Positions 8,165-17,313 of a DNA stretch of 33,965 nt are shown piece by piece. Position numbers and translations under genes: made by a program. The stretch is from a virus. Location: IMG/VR virus record IMGVR_UViG_3300033153_005200, positions 1-33,965 of that record. One strand, 5' to 3'. How positions within the stretch are numbered: the first letter of the stretch is position 1; each line of letters opens with the position of its first letter. The notes below the pieces were generated by a model, which saw only the letters and a list, made by a program, of their open reading frames with translations, was not told the origin of the DNA and did no database searches.

Positions 8165-8588
8165 TTGAAATCTCTGCCAATTCTTTTATAATAGTTGTTA
8201 CAGACTTGCGCCTGTCAACATTGATTTTAAGATTTTCTTCAGCCCATTCTTCTAGCTGAATCTTTGCATCTTCAGCATCAATGGCACAATCAACAATATT
8301 ATTAAGAGTATCTTCAATTGTTGGAGCATCTTCTTTCATTCCAGCCATAATTGCAGAAGAAATAAAGTTGGCTCCATGAGGCTCAGCAACAGGCATAGGA
8401 GTAGTTGCACCCTCAACCTTTACTACCTTATCAAAAGGAGTAATAAAGCTCTTAGACAACAGCATATCAATGAGAGAAGCAGGGATATCAGACTCAGCAT
8501 ATGCCTTATCTTTCTTCATAGAAAATTGAGGTAAATGAGGTTGGGCTTGTGCCCATCGTCCTGACTTCTTAGCAGTATATTTTTTCAT
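8154..8588 (-). CDS. Unknown virion-module protein
   Basis: A 144-residue, mildly acidic protein with a basic N-terminus (MKKYTAKKSGRW), a middle segment with PASLIDMLLSKSFITP and a helical C-terminus with two candidate amphipathic helices. I do not recognise it. The ATG at 8586-8588 is chosen because TTGGAG lies 6 bases upstream. A longer frame to 8636 would begin inside the terminator hairpin at 8599-8630. The place between the capsid genes and the head-tail connector suggests a structural or assembly role, but no domain supports that. Confidence 0.65.
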   Translation of the reverse strand: MKKYTAKKSGRWAQAQPHLPQFSMKKDKAYAESDIPASLIDMLLSKSFITPFDKVVKVEGATTPMPVAEPHGANFISSAIMAGMKEDAPTIEDTLNNIVDCAIDAEDAKIQLEEWAEENLKINVDRRKSVTTIIKELAEISNGN

Positions 8589-8598
8589 AATATTCTCC

Positions 8599-8630
8599 AA
8601 AAAAGCCCAGCCATTACAACTGGGCTTTTT
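8599..8630 (-). terminator. Intrinsic terminator after the small capsid-associated gene
   Basis: AAAAAAGCCCAG (8599-8610) and CTGGGCTTTTT (8620-8630) form a perfect inverted repeat around a 9-base loop. On the minus strand the stem is followed by a run of Ts, giving a Rho-independent terminator; it would also work in the other direction. It lies inside the late operon, 33 bases past the stop at 8662, so it probably attenuates rather than ends transcription. Confidence 0.8.
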
Positions 8631-8661
8631 AATCACAAATTACTTCTTAGCTACAACTACC

Positions 8662-9081
8662 TTACGAGGTGCTATCAGTCTTCAGATATTCACCGCTTTT
8701 CACAGCAAGAATGGAGCCAACAGCTCCATCTGTCACCCCAGTACTAACAAAGCTTGCACGAACATACCGCTTTGTTGAATGCACACCCACACAAGCAATT
8801 GAATCACCATTTGCATGGATGGCACCAAACACAGGGAGTGCACCAATCAGCTTAGTAGTTCCAACAGTAGCAGCATCTGAAAGGTCAGACTCATCACCTT
8901 CTTCAATCAGAAGGGTATGAGATCCATCAGTCCACGCAGTAATAAGGCAAGCAAAAAAGACACCAAGATCAAATTCAGCAGTGTCTACAATTGCACCAGC
9001 ATTTGTTTCATTTCCATCAAGCCCAAGGTTAATTCCAGCAACCTCTACTACTTGATCAGATACATTATCTCGAATAGGCAT
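8662..9081 (-). CDS. Probable capsid-associated or decoration protein
   Basis: The protein has 139 residues, is acidic, glycine/valine/threonine-rich and free of long helices. It contains FFACLITAWTDGSHTLLIEE, DESDLSDAATV and KRYVRASFVSTGVTDGAVG. I recall this sort of pattern from unnamed proteins encoded just after the major capsid gene in other phages, but I cannot give a family name. Its place directly after the capsid gene and its isolation between two terminators suggest a high-copy virion protein such as a decoration or cement protein. That is inference. A GGAGGC lies before the ATG. Confidence 0.65.
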   Translation of the reverse strand: MPIRDNVSDQVVEVAGINLGLDGNETNAGAIVDTAEFDLGVFFACLITAWTDGSHTLLIEEGDESDLSDAATVGTTKLIGALPVFGAIHANGDSIACVGVHSTKRYVRASFVSTGVTDGAVGSILAVKSGEYLKTDSTS

Positions 9082-9116
9082 ATGAGCCTCCTTAAATTGT
9101 ATTTTTATTAGCTATA

Positions 9117-9146
9117 TAAAAAGGACTAAGCCTTATGCCTAGTCCC
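9117..9146 (-). terminator. Intrinsic terminator after the major capsid gene
   Basis: On the minus strand GGGACTAGGC, a five-base loop ATAAG and GCTTAGTCCT pair over 10 bp with two G-U pairs, and TTTT follows. The stop of the capsid gene is 25 bases upstream. The structure fits a Rho-independent terminator and, with the one at 8599-8630, brackets the gene at 8662-9081. Confidence 0.78.
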
Positions 9147-9170
9147 TTTACAAACAATCAGGTCACTTTA

Positions 9171-10475
9171 TTAAGCAGCCTTAATTTTCATGATCTTACC
9201 AGCTTCATAGTTTGTTACAGCACCACCAACACGCTTGGTAGTGTAGAAGCGGATGTATGGCTTCAATGTATAAGGATCACGAAGGATACGGATACCAAAA
9301 CGATCAGCAATGGTATAGAACTCTTGGAAGTCAGCATAGACAAGAGGAAGGGCACTATCAGCCACTGCTGGCATATCTGCCATAAAGGTAACAGGGGCAC
9401 CAAGGAGGATCTTATCAGCACCTTCAGCAATGATGCGAGGATTAAGAAGGTATTTACCTTGAGAATCCTTCAGGGTTGCAATGTTGAACCAAGTTGCACG
9501 CTTCATACCCCATGTTGCACCCATTTGGTAATCTTCAATGAGTGAATTCTGAAGGCCAATAACATCATCACCATCGATGACAGAGGCAGCAGCAGTTTGA
9601 ATCTGCTCAACAGCATTGCGCTGATAAACACCAGCAGCAGACCAAGCAGCATAAGCAAGAAAACCTTTAGGCTTCATAGAGCCATCACCCACAACAAAGG
9701 AGGTATTTTCTTTGCGACCAATACGGCGTTGAACTTTATTAGCAAGCCAAGCCTCAAGATCAAAACCAGCATCATCAACCATCTTCTGAGTTGCTTTTGG
9801 TTGAGCATAGATTTCATGGATAGGAATTTTGATTAAGCCAACTCCAGGGGAGTCAGTATCATCACGGGAATCTACTTCACCTACCCAGCCACAATCTGCT
9901 TCATCATCATCCAAGAGGATTTCAAGGACATCAGAGCCAGTGGTCATGATGTTAGCAAGAGCACGAAGAGGGGAAGTTTCAAAGATACGGGTTGAAACCT
10001 GTGTTGACCGCTCTGAGGAGAGAAAATACCCACCATCAGGATTAGATCCAGCAACAAGATCTTTAACATGACGCTCAACTTCTTCATCAGATGCGCCAAT
10101 CAAGCTCTTCGCAGCAGCATTACGGCAAACTGCTTCAAGTTGATCTTCTTCAATGGCAGTTCCTTTGCGCATGAAACGGGCAAGTGCAGTCTTGTATGCC
10201 TTTTCATCAGCACCATCTTCAGAGTTATTTGTGCCTTTGGCAACAAGCAACTCAAGGTCTTCAATTTGCTGCTTTGAATCTTTTTGTGCAGCAGTAAGTG
10301 TATTTAGTTCTTCAATTGCCTTGGCAGAGTCTTCTTTCATCTTTGCCAGAGCTTCAGCATCAAGTGGGTCAACTTTCTTGCCCATCTCATCACTTTTTTC
10401 TTGAATGGCACGTATTGTAGTGGCAAGGCCATCAAGGGTTGCTTTAATATCTTTTTGAATATCATCATCAGCCAT
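9171..10475 (-). CDS. Major capsid protein, HK97 fold, with N-terminal delta domain
   Basis: The protein has 434 residues. The first 85 or so residues are a charged coiled coil (DGLATTIRAIQEKSDEMGKK and following), as in the delta (scaffold) domain that the prohead protease removes in HK97-like phages. The remainder has the HK97-fold pattern: GGYFLSSERSTQVSTRIFE, SPLRALANIM, IYAQPKATQKMVDDAGFD, then LANKVQRRIGRKENTSFVVGD, GDDVIGLQNSLIEDYQMGA and a C-terminal TLKPYIRFYTTKRVGGAV. It forms the icosahedral shell. It follows the protease gene, overlapping its stop by one base (TAATG), and has AGGAGAAGTATA before the ATG. Confidence 0.93.
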   Translation of the reverse strand: MADDDIQKDIKATLDGLATTIRAIQEKSDEMGKKVDPLDAEALAKMKEDSAKAIEELNTLTAAQKDSKQQIEDLELLVAKGTNNSEDGADEKAYKTALARFMRKGTAIEEDQLEAVCRNAAAKSLIGASDEEVERHVKDLVAGSNPDGGYFLSSERSTQVSTRIFETSPLRALANIMTTGSDVLEILLDDDEADCGWVGEVDSRDDTDSPGVGLIKIPIHEIYAQPKATQKMVDDAGFDLEAWLANKVQRRIGRKENTSFVVGDGSMKPKGFLAYAAWSAAGVYQRNAVEQIQTAAASVIDGDDVIGLQNSLIEDYQMGATWGMKRATWFNIATLKDSQGKYLLNPRIIAEGADKILLGAPVTFMADMPAVADSALPLVYADFQEFYTIADRFGIRILRDPYTLKPYIRFYTTKRVGGAVTNYEAGKIMKIKAA

Positions 10476-11638
10476 TATACTTCTCCTTTGTTAATTGTCT
10501 TGAGAGTCTTTCTCAATATTGCTCCAATTTCTTTCAGCCCATCATCACCATCGCGGTGGCCATCTGAGCTAACATCACGCAAGCCAGAAGACTTTAATGC
10601 TGAAACCATAGCCTTTGCTTTCTTCCCACTCAAGCAAATGCCATCCTTAAATATATTCTCTAAATCCTTTTCACCAAAGGCAGAAAAATCATCAACTCTA
10701 AAAGCAGACTTATCATTAAACGGACTTTCCAAGTCCATCTTCTCGTAATATTTTTCAATATTACGGATAATACTAGGGCGATCCTGTTCAGGTAAATCAA
10801 TGCTGAAACGACCCCCTCTCATAGCCCCTGCAGCTGCGAATATAGCTTTTGGCACTACCGTCAGCACACCATCTATAACATCCGCTATGGGGAGCTTATA
10901 GCTCTCAAACTTCTCTGGGGCTATATTGTAATACCACAGGAATGCTTGTCTGTACCTGCGTTGAATAGCTCCACCCTCAAGGCCATCATCCTCTGCCCCT
11001 GTGAGCTCACGAATACGACCAATTGCACCTTCAGGGTTCCATGCTTTGTCTCTGTCAGCAATAGGCATGTTTGTGAATGGCACAACCTTCTTGGTTGCAA
11101 TATGCTTTGGATAATCTGCATCAGTCAATGCATCATGATCAGACCCAATTCCAACAAGAGAAATTTCTCTCAAAACTGCTTTTGTTAGGTTGTTTGGGTT
11201 TTCAGCATCCTCAAACAACCAATTGCCACCGATACTTAATGCTCTTCCAAAGCCCTTCTGCCATGCTGAAACAGCATCCTTAACTTCATTATTATAGATA
11301 TCAGGCAAGTCACGAAAGAGGAGCTTAAACCATAAGCCCTTTTCATCTTCTTTCAACTCTACAAAATTACCAGCAATGTTAGAAGCAGAAGCCCAATGGT
11401 CAACAAAACAGACAGGGTTCTTGAGCATAAAATCCAAGATATATACAGGCTGATCATTAAAATTAGTAGGGATATCTCCATGTGAGTCTGAGTGACCTTT
11501 TGTATTTGCATATCCAGTAAGGTATATTTTACCATCTTCTTCGGTGACTTTTCTTTCAGTCACTTCAAAAAGTTTCGTATCAAGTGTTGTTTTCTTTTTC
11601 TTCATAGTCTTTCTCACACGGAGTAAATGGATGAGCAT
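10475..11638 (-). CDS. HK97-type prohead protease with an extra C-terminal domain
   Basis: About 387 residues from the ATG at 11636-11638. A TTG at 11644 and an ATG at 11605 (MKKKKTTLD) are alternatives, and the latter is plausible. The N-terminal 180 residues are the protease: YLTGYANTKGHSDSHGD, then a catalytic His in VCFVDHWASA, a Ser in GRALSIGGNW and an acidic residue in LREISLVGIG. This is the herpes/HK97 prohead protease fold (family S78). The C-terminal half is separate, with MPIADRDKAWNPEGAIGRI, YRQAFLWYYN, YKLPIADVIDGVLTVVPKA and DLPEQDRPSIIRNIEKYYEK. Such an extension occurs in other phage proteins next to proteases; its job is unknown. The protease should cleave the capsid delta domain encoded next. 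Confidence 0.85.
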   Translation of the reverse strand: MLIHLLRVRKTMKKKKTTLDTKLFEVTERKVTEEDGKIYLTGYANTKGHSDSHGDIPTNFNDQPVYILDFMLKNPVCFVDHWASASNIAGNFVELKEDEKGLWFKLLFRDLPDIYNNEVKDAVSAWQKGFGRALSIGGNWLFEDAENPNNLTKAVLREISLVGIGSDHDALTDADYPKHIATKKVVPFTNMPIADRDKAWNPEGAIGRIRELTGAEDDGLEGGAIQRRYRQAFLWYYNIAPEKFESYKLPIADVIDGVLTVVPKAIFAAAGAMRGGRFSIDLPEQDRPSIIRNIEKYYEKMDLESPFNDKSAFRVDDFSAFGEKDLENIFKDGICLSGKKAKAMVSALKSSGLRDVSSDGHRDGDDGLKEIGAILRKTLKTINKGEV

Positions 11639-11640
11639 CG

Positions 11641-12453
11641 TCAATTGGCTGTATTGCCTATACTTGCACCTAGAGATACATCACCAGGATGCATTAAGCT
11701 TTGTCCACCCACTATGAATGGCTCTGTTATCTTTACTACTTGAAAATCAGCTGCTCTGTGATTGAAAGGCTTTGTTCTGACAATGCTATCACCCACAGTC
11801 CTCCACTTCTTTGTTGTGCTTGTTCTTACAAAAGAAACAGGCTGTATAATAGAAGGAGTTAAGCCTGATAAAAGCTCTGCCTCTATCAACTTAGTTGCCT
11901 CAGCTGAACTCTGGGTCTCAAAAGAAATAATTGTCCCAACTCTTCCTGAGAATTTTCTTTTTAAGATCACAGCAGCAGTCAAAGCAATATCTCTATCACT
12001 AAATTCATCACCTTCATCAAGGAGATTTTGTCTTGCCTCATCTACAGCATCTTCAATATTTCTCTGGTTGGTATTTGTTATAATCTCAGCTGATTCTGCA
12101 CTATGCTCTTCCAACCATTTAAGAAGGGCAAATGCAAACAAGATTGAATCATCAGATCCTTCTTCAATCTCATCAACCTTAACACCAATACCAAAGAAAG
12201 ACTTGTTAGCAAACTTGCTTACACTTCCAGCAAATTGACCTTGAACTCTATTGTATTGCTTCTGAAGCAACCCTACCCATTCACCTTCAAAAGATGAGGC
12301 ATCTGTTATTCTTCCTGTTGCTGAAAACCTTACTGTAAAATCTTTCACCATTCTTCTGAATAAGCTAACAACTTCTGGCCTGAAAGTCTTTTCAAGCTTC
12401 AGCTTATTCCTAAGATCAGTATTGACCTGTATGTTCTCAGAAGCAACAGTCAT
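11641..12453 (-). CDS. Minor head protein, Mu F-like / SPP1 gp7-like
   Basis: The protein has 270 residues and is mostly helical. The C-terminal third has the Mu F-like pattern: TTKKWRTVGDSIVRT, then a His-containing HRAADFQVVKITEPFIVGGQ and SLMHPGDVSLGASIGN. Most family members end with a Cys-rich NCRC motif, which is absent here. Mu F and SPP1 gp7 are minor head proteins that bind the portal and help DNA ejection. The gene directly follows the portal gene (start 12453, portal stop 12453-12455) and overlaps the protease start, which is the usual order. Confidence 0.82.
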   Translation of the reverse strand: MTVASENIQVNTDLRNKLKLEKTFRPEVVSLFRRMVKDFTVRFSATGRITDASSFEGEWVGLLQKQYNRVQGQFAGSVSKFANKSFFGIGVKVDEIEEGSDDSILFAFALLKWLEEHSAESAEIITNTNQRNIEDAVDEARQNLLDEGDEFSDRDIALTAAVILKRKFSGRVGTIISFETQSSAEATKLIEAELLSGLTPSIIQPVSFVRTSTTKKWRTVGDSIVRTKPFNHRAADFQVVKITEPFIVGGQSLMHPGDVSLGASIGNTAN

Positions 12454-13754
12454 TATAGCTCATCAACCTCAGGCTCATCTCCAAATACATCTTCACCAAG
12501 TGGAATCAAATTTGCCGCTTGGTAAATGGTATCTCCACCATCAACAGGGTCACGTCCAATCCCTGCTCTCAATTCATTTGTGGTCTCAATATTCATCTTA
12601 CTCTGTTCTGCTAACTGTGCAAGCATTCGAGTCTTCAAGGCAGGGATGCTCAATGGATCATAGGAGATTTTCCAATCATCCATAGACACCCCATAGCGAG
12701 GAAGCAAGAACTTAGACAGCCCAGCAAAAATAATATCTGCTAATGGCAGGACAGCTTGGTCATAAAGTAGGCCAATGGCTGTATTAAAGTTGTTAAATGT
12801 AGAGGCATCATTTGAAATCAAAGGGAGTGGGATTTTATACCTGAGATAAATTGCCTGAGTAGCAATGTTATCTAAAGTTGAATAATCCATATCCTTGTTT
12901 GACTTTCCTACCTCTTCAATATTAACATCAGCAGCAGATATTACAGCTACCCTTCCAGCATTAGTTTCACCAGAAAGATCTTCATTGATTCTTTGCTTGC
13001 GCTCCTGATGCTCATCATCATCTATGCCACTCTCATCTTTAAAGGATACAATGAGAGATAATCTACCACCATTTTCAATCAACTTTAAGTTGTGATTGAG
13101 CCCTTTGATCTTCTGGCTAATCTCAAGAGCAATAGCTTGGATAAGAGAATCACCATTCACATTTGCCTCTGAGGAAGAGAAGCCCATAATGTGATAAATT
13201 TCTTTCAAGGCTCCATCCAAGAATCTTGTGCTGCCTCTTTTTTCAATCCTCTTGTATCTCCCTCTACCAGCCCCAGCATTAACATCATAGGTTGCTGGAA
13301 ATAAGTCTCTAATATCTGTTGTTGTATTAACAACTTGAGGCTTAACAGAAAACAACTCAAGAGGAGGGCGGTTGACACTTCCTAATCCAGATATGTGAGA
13401 ATCAGCTGTCAGCAAATAATGCCTGCTCAGGTCTCCTGCTAATTGACTCCATGATTGAAAGCCATTTGGTTGCTTTAACAGCTTTATTACTTCTTCATCT
13501 TTGAAAATCTTCCCATCTTTATTAACAAGTACAGGTTGAATTTGCTCAAAAGTACTAGCAATCATATCAACAGCAGTAGCAAGTGATGAGTTCTTCCTGT
13601 ATAATCTCATTGCCTTATAGGAAGATATCCCTCCACCCCTTAAAGCAGCATCAAGCATTGACCCAGAAGAGATAGGAATGATTACAGAAGAGCCAGACTT
13701 TTTGCCCACAGTCTCTTCTTCCTTATTTTTAGAAAATCTAAACCAGTTTAGCAT
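12453..13754 (-). CDS. Portal protein
   Basis: The protein has 433 residues. After a polar N-terminus it reads SSYKAMRLYRKNSSLATAVD, which matches the start of the HK97-type portal core, then a KLLKQPNGFQSWSQLAG segment typical of portals ('L..PN...s...l'), and GFSSSEANVNGDSLIQAIA, the stem/crown approach. Near the C-terminus, IPLPLISNDASTFNNFNTAI is the conserved portal segment, followed by the helix LYDQAVLPLADIIFAGLSKF. The portal forms the dodecameric ring at the unique vertex and is the docking site of the terminase. In transcription order it precedes the minor head gene but is separated from the terminase by four other genes, which is unusual. Confidence 0.9.
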   Translation of the reverse strand: MLNWFRFSKNKEEETVGKKSGSSVIIPISSGSMLDAALRGGGISSYKAMRLYRKNSSLATAVDMIASTFEQIQPVLVNKDGKIFKDEEVIKLLKQPNGFQSWSQLAGDLSRHYLLTADSHISGLGSVNRPPLELFSVKPQVVNTTTDIRDLFPATYDVNAGAGRGRYKRIEKRGSTRFLDGALKEIYHIMGFSSSEANVNGDSLIQAIALEISQKIKGLNHNLKLIENGGRLSLIVSFKDESGIDDDEHQERKQRINEDLSGETNAGRVAVISAADVNIEEVGKSNKDMDYSTLDNIATQAIYLRYKIPLPLISNDASTFNNFNTAIGLLYDQAVLPLADIIFAGLSKFLLPRYGVSMDDWKISYDPLSIPALKTRMLAQLAEQSKMNIETTNELRAGIGRDPVDGGDTIYQAANLIPLGEDVFGDEPEVDEL

Positions 13755-13756
13755 AA

Positions 13757-15289
13757 TTAACCATTCACCACAGGAGGGATATAAACATACTGCATCCCAA
13801 AAATAATAGTTCTGACACTATCAGACAAATCATCATTATAATACAACTCATATTTTCCACCTTTAGGTAAAAATGGAGGTCTGTGTGTAAGGTCAATTAC
13901 ACCACTTGCCCCTGGCTGAATACCACGATTTATGATAACATCTGTGAAATCCATATTCTTATCTTCAATAAAGGCATGGAAAAGGGCATCAATCCCTGGT
14001 TGTGCATCAGCACGCGCTGTACTTTGTGTTAACCACACATCGCCCGTTGAGAAAAATGCAAACATCAAGTTGCTGAACTCACCTATCTCATCAATTGCTG
14101 TCGATGTGTCTGGTATCGTGAATGCATAACCACTTTCATAATAATCAATCCCAAAACTTGTATCAGGCCCGTACACAGCCACCTCTGTGTCAATATACTC
14201 TATGGTGACAATATAGTAATTCCCAACATTTAGTAATACGTTTGCAGGGTCTTCTGGGGCATCGCCTATTTCTAAATTGTCGAGGAAATATAACCTTTTC
14301 CCACCAATTAAACTAAGAACTGTTCCAGCAGTCCCAACCTGCACACCATCGTCAACTGTAGTCACACCAGAGATAGGCTTATCCACTCCCATATCATACA
14401 TTCTGAAAAGGACAGACCCTGGTACAGGTGTGTAAATTATATTATCCACAAACCCAACTTTGTCATTGCCATCTTGGTCTTCTGTTCTAAAGCCTATACC
14501 AACGATGTCTGTAATGACAGTTGCTGCACCGTCGTCAACCATTGCATCAATGTTAATATCAAAGTGTTCCCATTGATCCTTTAAATTCATTGCAATAGAA
14601 CTACTCTTTGTATTACCAGACCCATCCTCGATAAAGACTTGAAACTTTAATTTATTATATTCCTTGTTTTGTCGAAAATTAAAAGACCCAGTGAATCCAG
14701 TCATGTCTACAGACCCAGGAAGCAACAACATCCACTCATCACCGTTTGTAGACCCTAACATCTCCATTGAATTGCCAGTTTCAGATATACCAGTATTTAA
14801 AACAGCTAGTCTTGCAGAATTAGCCACCCACACAGCCTGTAAGTCCGCATCATCAGTATACTCCTCGAAATCATCCACTAGAACACCAGCGGCAGACTCA
14901 AGGGTGGCATAACCACCGTTTAAATTGTCTTGTGACACTCTGACAATTTGCCCAACAATGTTTGTGGGGGTAACGGTTCCCTGAATTTCTCTTGAGCTTT
15001 CACAATGTTCATTGACTATCTGTGGCCTGATTTTTAACTTATTCAAAGCCCCTTTTGTGACGTTATATGCGCGCTCTTGAGCTGTCATCTTGGTGAATGT
15101 TGCTGGTATTCCTGCACCATATTCTGCTGTTGCTACTGTTTCTCTTATCCATGATCCAGCAAATGTGTATTTTGCCCCAGTATCTTCCTCTAAAAATGTA
15201 GACCCGTGTGGAGCTAAAGTGCCCACTGGCTTTATGTCTGTTGATAGCCCTGTATAGTGGTATGCTCCTGCTATCTTATTAACAGCCAT
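13757..15289 (-). CDS. Putative virion-surface protein, beta-rich, unknown family
   Basis: The protein has 510 residues, is acidic, and is rich in Asp, Thr, Val, Gly and aromatic residues. Residues 140-290 read like a jelly-roll, carbohydrate-binding-module-like fold: VDDFEEYTDDADLQAVWVAN, a VDMTGFTGSFNFRQNKEYNK segment, and DIVGIGFRTEDQDGNDKVGF followed by VDNI. This matches the 'D.FE......W.' and 'ID.I....' frame of such modules. I assign no family. It is the last of four coupled genes and overlaps its upstream neighbour by one base. A role in adsorption or capsid decoration is inferred. Confidence 0.65.
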   Translation of the reverse strand: MAVNKIAGAYHYTGLSTDIKPVGTLAPHGSTFLEEDTGAKYTFAGSWIRETVATAEYGAGIPATFTKMTAQERAYNVTKGALNKLKIRPQIVNEHCESSREIQGTVTPTNIVGQIVRVSQDNLNGGYATLESAAGVLVDDFEEYTDDADLQAVWVANSARLAVLNTGISETGNSMEMLGSTNGDEWMLLLPGSVDMTGFTGSFNFRQNKEYNKLKFQVFIEDGSGNTKSSSIAMNLKDQWEHFDINIDAMVDDGAATVITDIVGIGFRTEDQDGNDKVGFVDNIIYTPVPGSVLFRMYDMGVDKPISGVTTVDDGVQVGTAGTVLSLIGGKRLYFLDNLEIGDAPEDPANVLLNVGNYYIVTIEYIDTEVAVYGPDTSFGIDYYESGYAFTIPDTSTAIDEIGEFSNLMFAFFSTGDVWLTQSTARADAQPGIDALFHAFIEDKNMDFTDVIINRGIQPGASGVIDLTHRPPFLPKGGKYELYYNDDLSDSVRTIIFGMQYVYIPPVVNG

Positions 15290-17313
15290 TATTGGTTACA
15301 CCCAGTGTCAAACTCTGAATTTTGATCAGCAGTCAATACAGGACTATATAAGACCAAAGATAAATTATTTGGGCACCATTTAGTGCCAAACTTGCCAGAG
15401 GCATAAGCCACTATTTCAGCTTGAGTTTTAGGTTGCGCTACTCCAGCAATAAAGAAGAAACCACCACCACTTTCAAGGAGATCTTGGGCAATTAATTCAG
15501 CAACTTCAGGCAGGACATATTTATTATCAGAGTTGTTGAATATATTTGCTTTGTGAAATGTTGCCACAATTATTACCTCGTAAACATATGCCCCGATGTC
15601 ATAAGGGGCTGCCCTGCGCGCCCCGTCGAAATCATCATAGACTGGAGTTTGATATCCTTGCCCGATACTCGCAGTTGATGCCGCCGTTAAAGAGAAATCG
15701 CGAAGTAGTGGGTCTACGTTGTCTGGATCTGCCAGATAAGGCATATCAGTAAGCACATTGTTGTTAAGGGTCGCACCCTCAACACTACTGTCCCGCACTG
15801 CCCATGTATCACCCGTTGCATAGGGGGATGATACTAAATTATTACTGGCATTCATATCTGTTGCACCCTCACTGATCCCTATGCCAGCGTTATCATCTGT
15901 TTGAGCTCCTCCATCATCCCCGCGATATATAGTGTTATTGTATATATCTATTCCTTCAGGTTCCCACTCGATACTGTGCCTACCTATAGAAATTCCTGTC
16001 ACAAAAGGGGATGCCTTTGTAAGGTCAAATATATTATTTCTTACGGTATGGTTATGCCCCGAAAGTTTAAGAAAGATCCTTAAATCCGTGGTGCCGTCTC
16101 TCCCGTGCTGGGATGAACACAAGTTCCTCTCGATTATAATGTCTTGCAATCTTTCATTATAATCATTGGTGCTTTGTGGCCCAATGGATAAATACCAAGC
16201 CCCTGCTTGCCCGAAGATATTATTAGATATTATTGCAAATTGTGTCCTAGTTGGCAATCCACTAGAACCCGTAGAGGCATAATCGCCAATATCATCTTCG
16301 GCTGGCCCGTGCATTTTAAATGTATGTGCTGACCCTGCTGTAGACCCTGAAATATCTGAATGCTCTATGACCCCTTTATCTGCCCACCAAACTCTCACAG
16401 CATGCCCGAAGAACTCAGATACTTTGTTCCCCATAAATGTTAAGTTCTCAGCCCCAATATAAGCCCCATAAGAATGACCAGCATCTAAACGGCAGGACAC
16501 GATTGACATATTAAGGGCATCTGTGCTTGCTGCTCCGTTTCGCCAGTGTGTCCAGTTAATAGGGATATCAAATCCTGTAGTGTCAAGCTTGTGGGCAAGA
16601 AGTCCTTCAAGGTTCATTGAGCCACCGAGGATAGAGGCTCCAGAAGATGTACTTCCGGTGAATTTTAGGTCTAAAAGTCTAATCCCTTGCCTGTTGCTCA
16701 TGTCGATAAAGTCACTGGTATTAGTTGTTGTAATGCTTGGCGCGTTATCGAAGATGCCCCAAGCATCCTCATTCGTCCCTGTCCCATAAGCACCTAGATA
16801 TATACCCTCTTCTCCTGTAGGCAGGCTAAGGGTGCTAGTAGTTGTCCATGCAGCTCCTCTGTTTAGCAAGACCCTTTTCCCTGCCCCAAGATGTGTTTCT
16901 AAGGCTGTTGCCAAATCATCTGTAGTAACTTCTAATGCACCTGTAGGTTTCCCCACGAAATCATCTTGCGCGGTGTCTGAAATACAAATAGTAGCTGTGG
17001 TCGGGAAAACCGTGTCAGGGTCTGTAACTGTAACCTCAAAAGCGTCTGTGCCAATAAGTGCTAATGTTGAGCTATATGTTTTACATGTTACGCTAAAAGT
17101 TCCAGCTGATTCAAACACATGATTCGCACAAGCCCCTATAGCAAAATCTTTATCTTTACCGTTTGCCCAAGTCCCCGCACCACTGTCGTCAAATTCCCAA
17201 TAGTAGTAGTTATCTCTGAATGTTCTGTCAACAGCACCAAGCTCCAAGTCAGCGTTGAAAAAGACTGAAAGAGGGGCTACACCTGTTAACCTGCTTGCTG
17301 CGGCTGGTTCCAT
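15289..17313 (-). CDS. PKD-domain plus beta-helix protein; candidate adhesin or depolymerase
   Basis: The protein has 674 residues. Residues 10-100 resemble a PKD domain: GVAPLSVFFNADL, a YYYWEFDDSG segment, then HVFESAGTFSVTCKTYSS. Residues 130-560 have short, regularly spaced 'NN.I..' and 'G..I' rungs (SNNIFG, RNNIFDLT, YNNTIYRGD, NNNVLTD) typical of right-handed parallel beta-helices. Such folds occur in phage tailspikes and polysaccharide lyases. After about residue 560, a 110-residue C-terminal domain is unlike the helix. Catalytic residues cannot be pointed out, and there is no signal peptide. Being encoded in the head module between terminase and portal is odd for a tailspike; a head fibre is an alternative. 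Confidence 0.72.
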   Translation of the reverse strand: MEPAAASRLTGVAPLSVFFNADLELGAVDRTFRDNYYYWEFDDSGAGTWANGKDKDFAIGACANHVFESAGTFSVTCKTYSSTLALIGTDAFEVTVTDPDTVFPTTATICISDTAQDDFVGKPTGALEVTTDDLATALETHLGAGKRVLLNRGAAWTTTSTLSLPTGEEGIYLGAYGTGTNEDAWGIFDNAPSITTTNTSDFIDMSNRQGIRLLDLKFTGSTSSGASILGGSMNLEGLLAHKLDTTGFDIPINWTHWRNGAASTDALNMSIVSCRLDAGHSYGAYIGAENLTFMGNKVSEFFGHAVRVWWADKGVIEHSDISGSTAGSAHTFKMHGPAEDDIGDYASTGSSGLPTRTQFAIISNNIFGQAGAWYLSIGPQSTNDYNERLQDIIIERNLCSSQHGRDGTTDLRIFLKLSGHNHTVRNNIFDLTKASPFVTGISIGRHSIEWEPEGIDIYNNTIYRGDDGGAQTDDNAGIGISEGATDMNASNNLVSSPYATGDTWAVRDSSVEGATLNNNVLTDMPYLADPDNVDPLLRDFSLTAASTASIGQGYQTPVYDDFDGARRAAPYDIGAYVYEVIIVATFHKANIFNNSDNKYVLPEVAELIAQDLLESGGGFFFIAGVAQPKTQAEIVAYASGKFGTKWCPNNLSLVLYSPVLTADQNSEFDTGCNQ

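Noticed and set aside
8589-8636. Longer N-terminus for the gene at 8154-8588
   Set aside because: The added residues come from the terminator hairpin; the internal ATG has the ribosome site.
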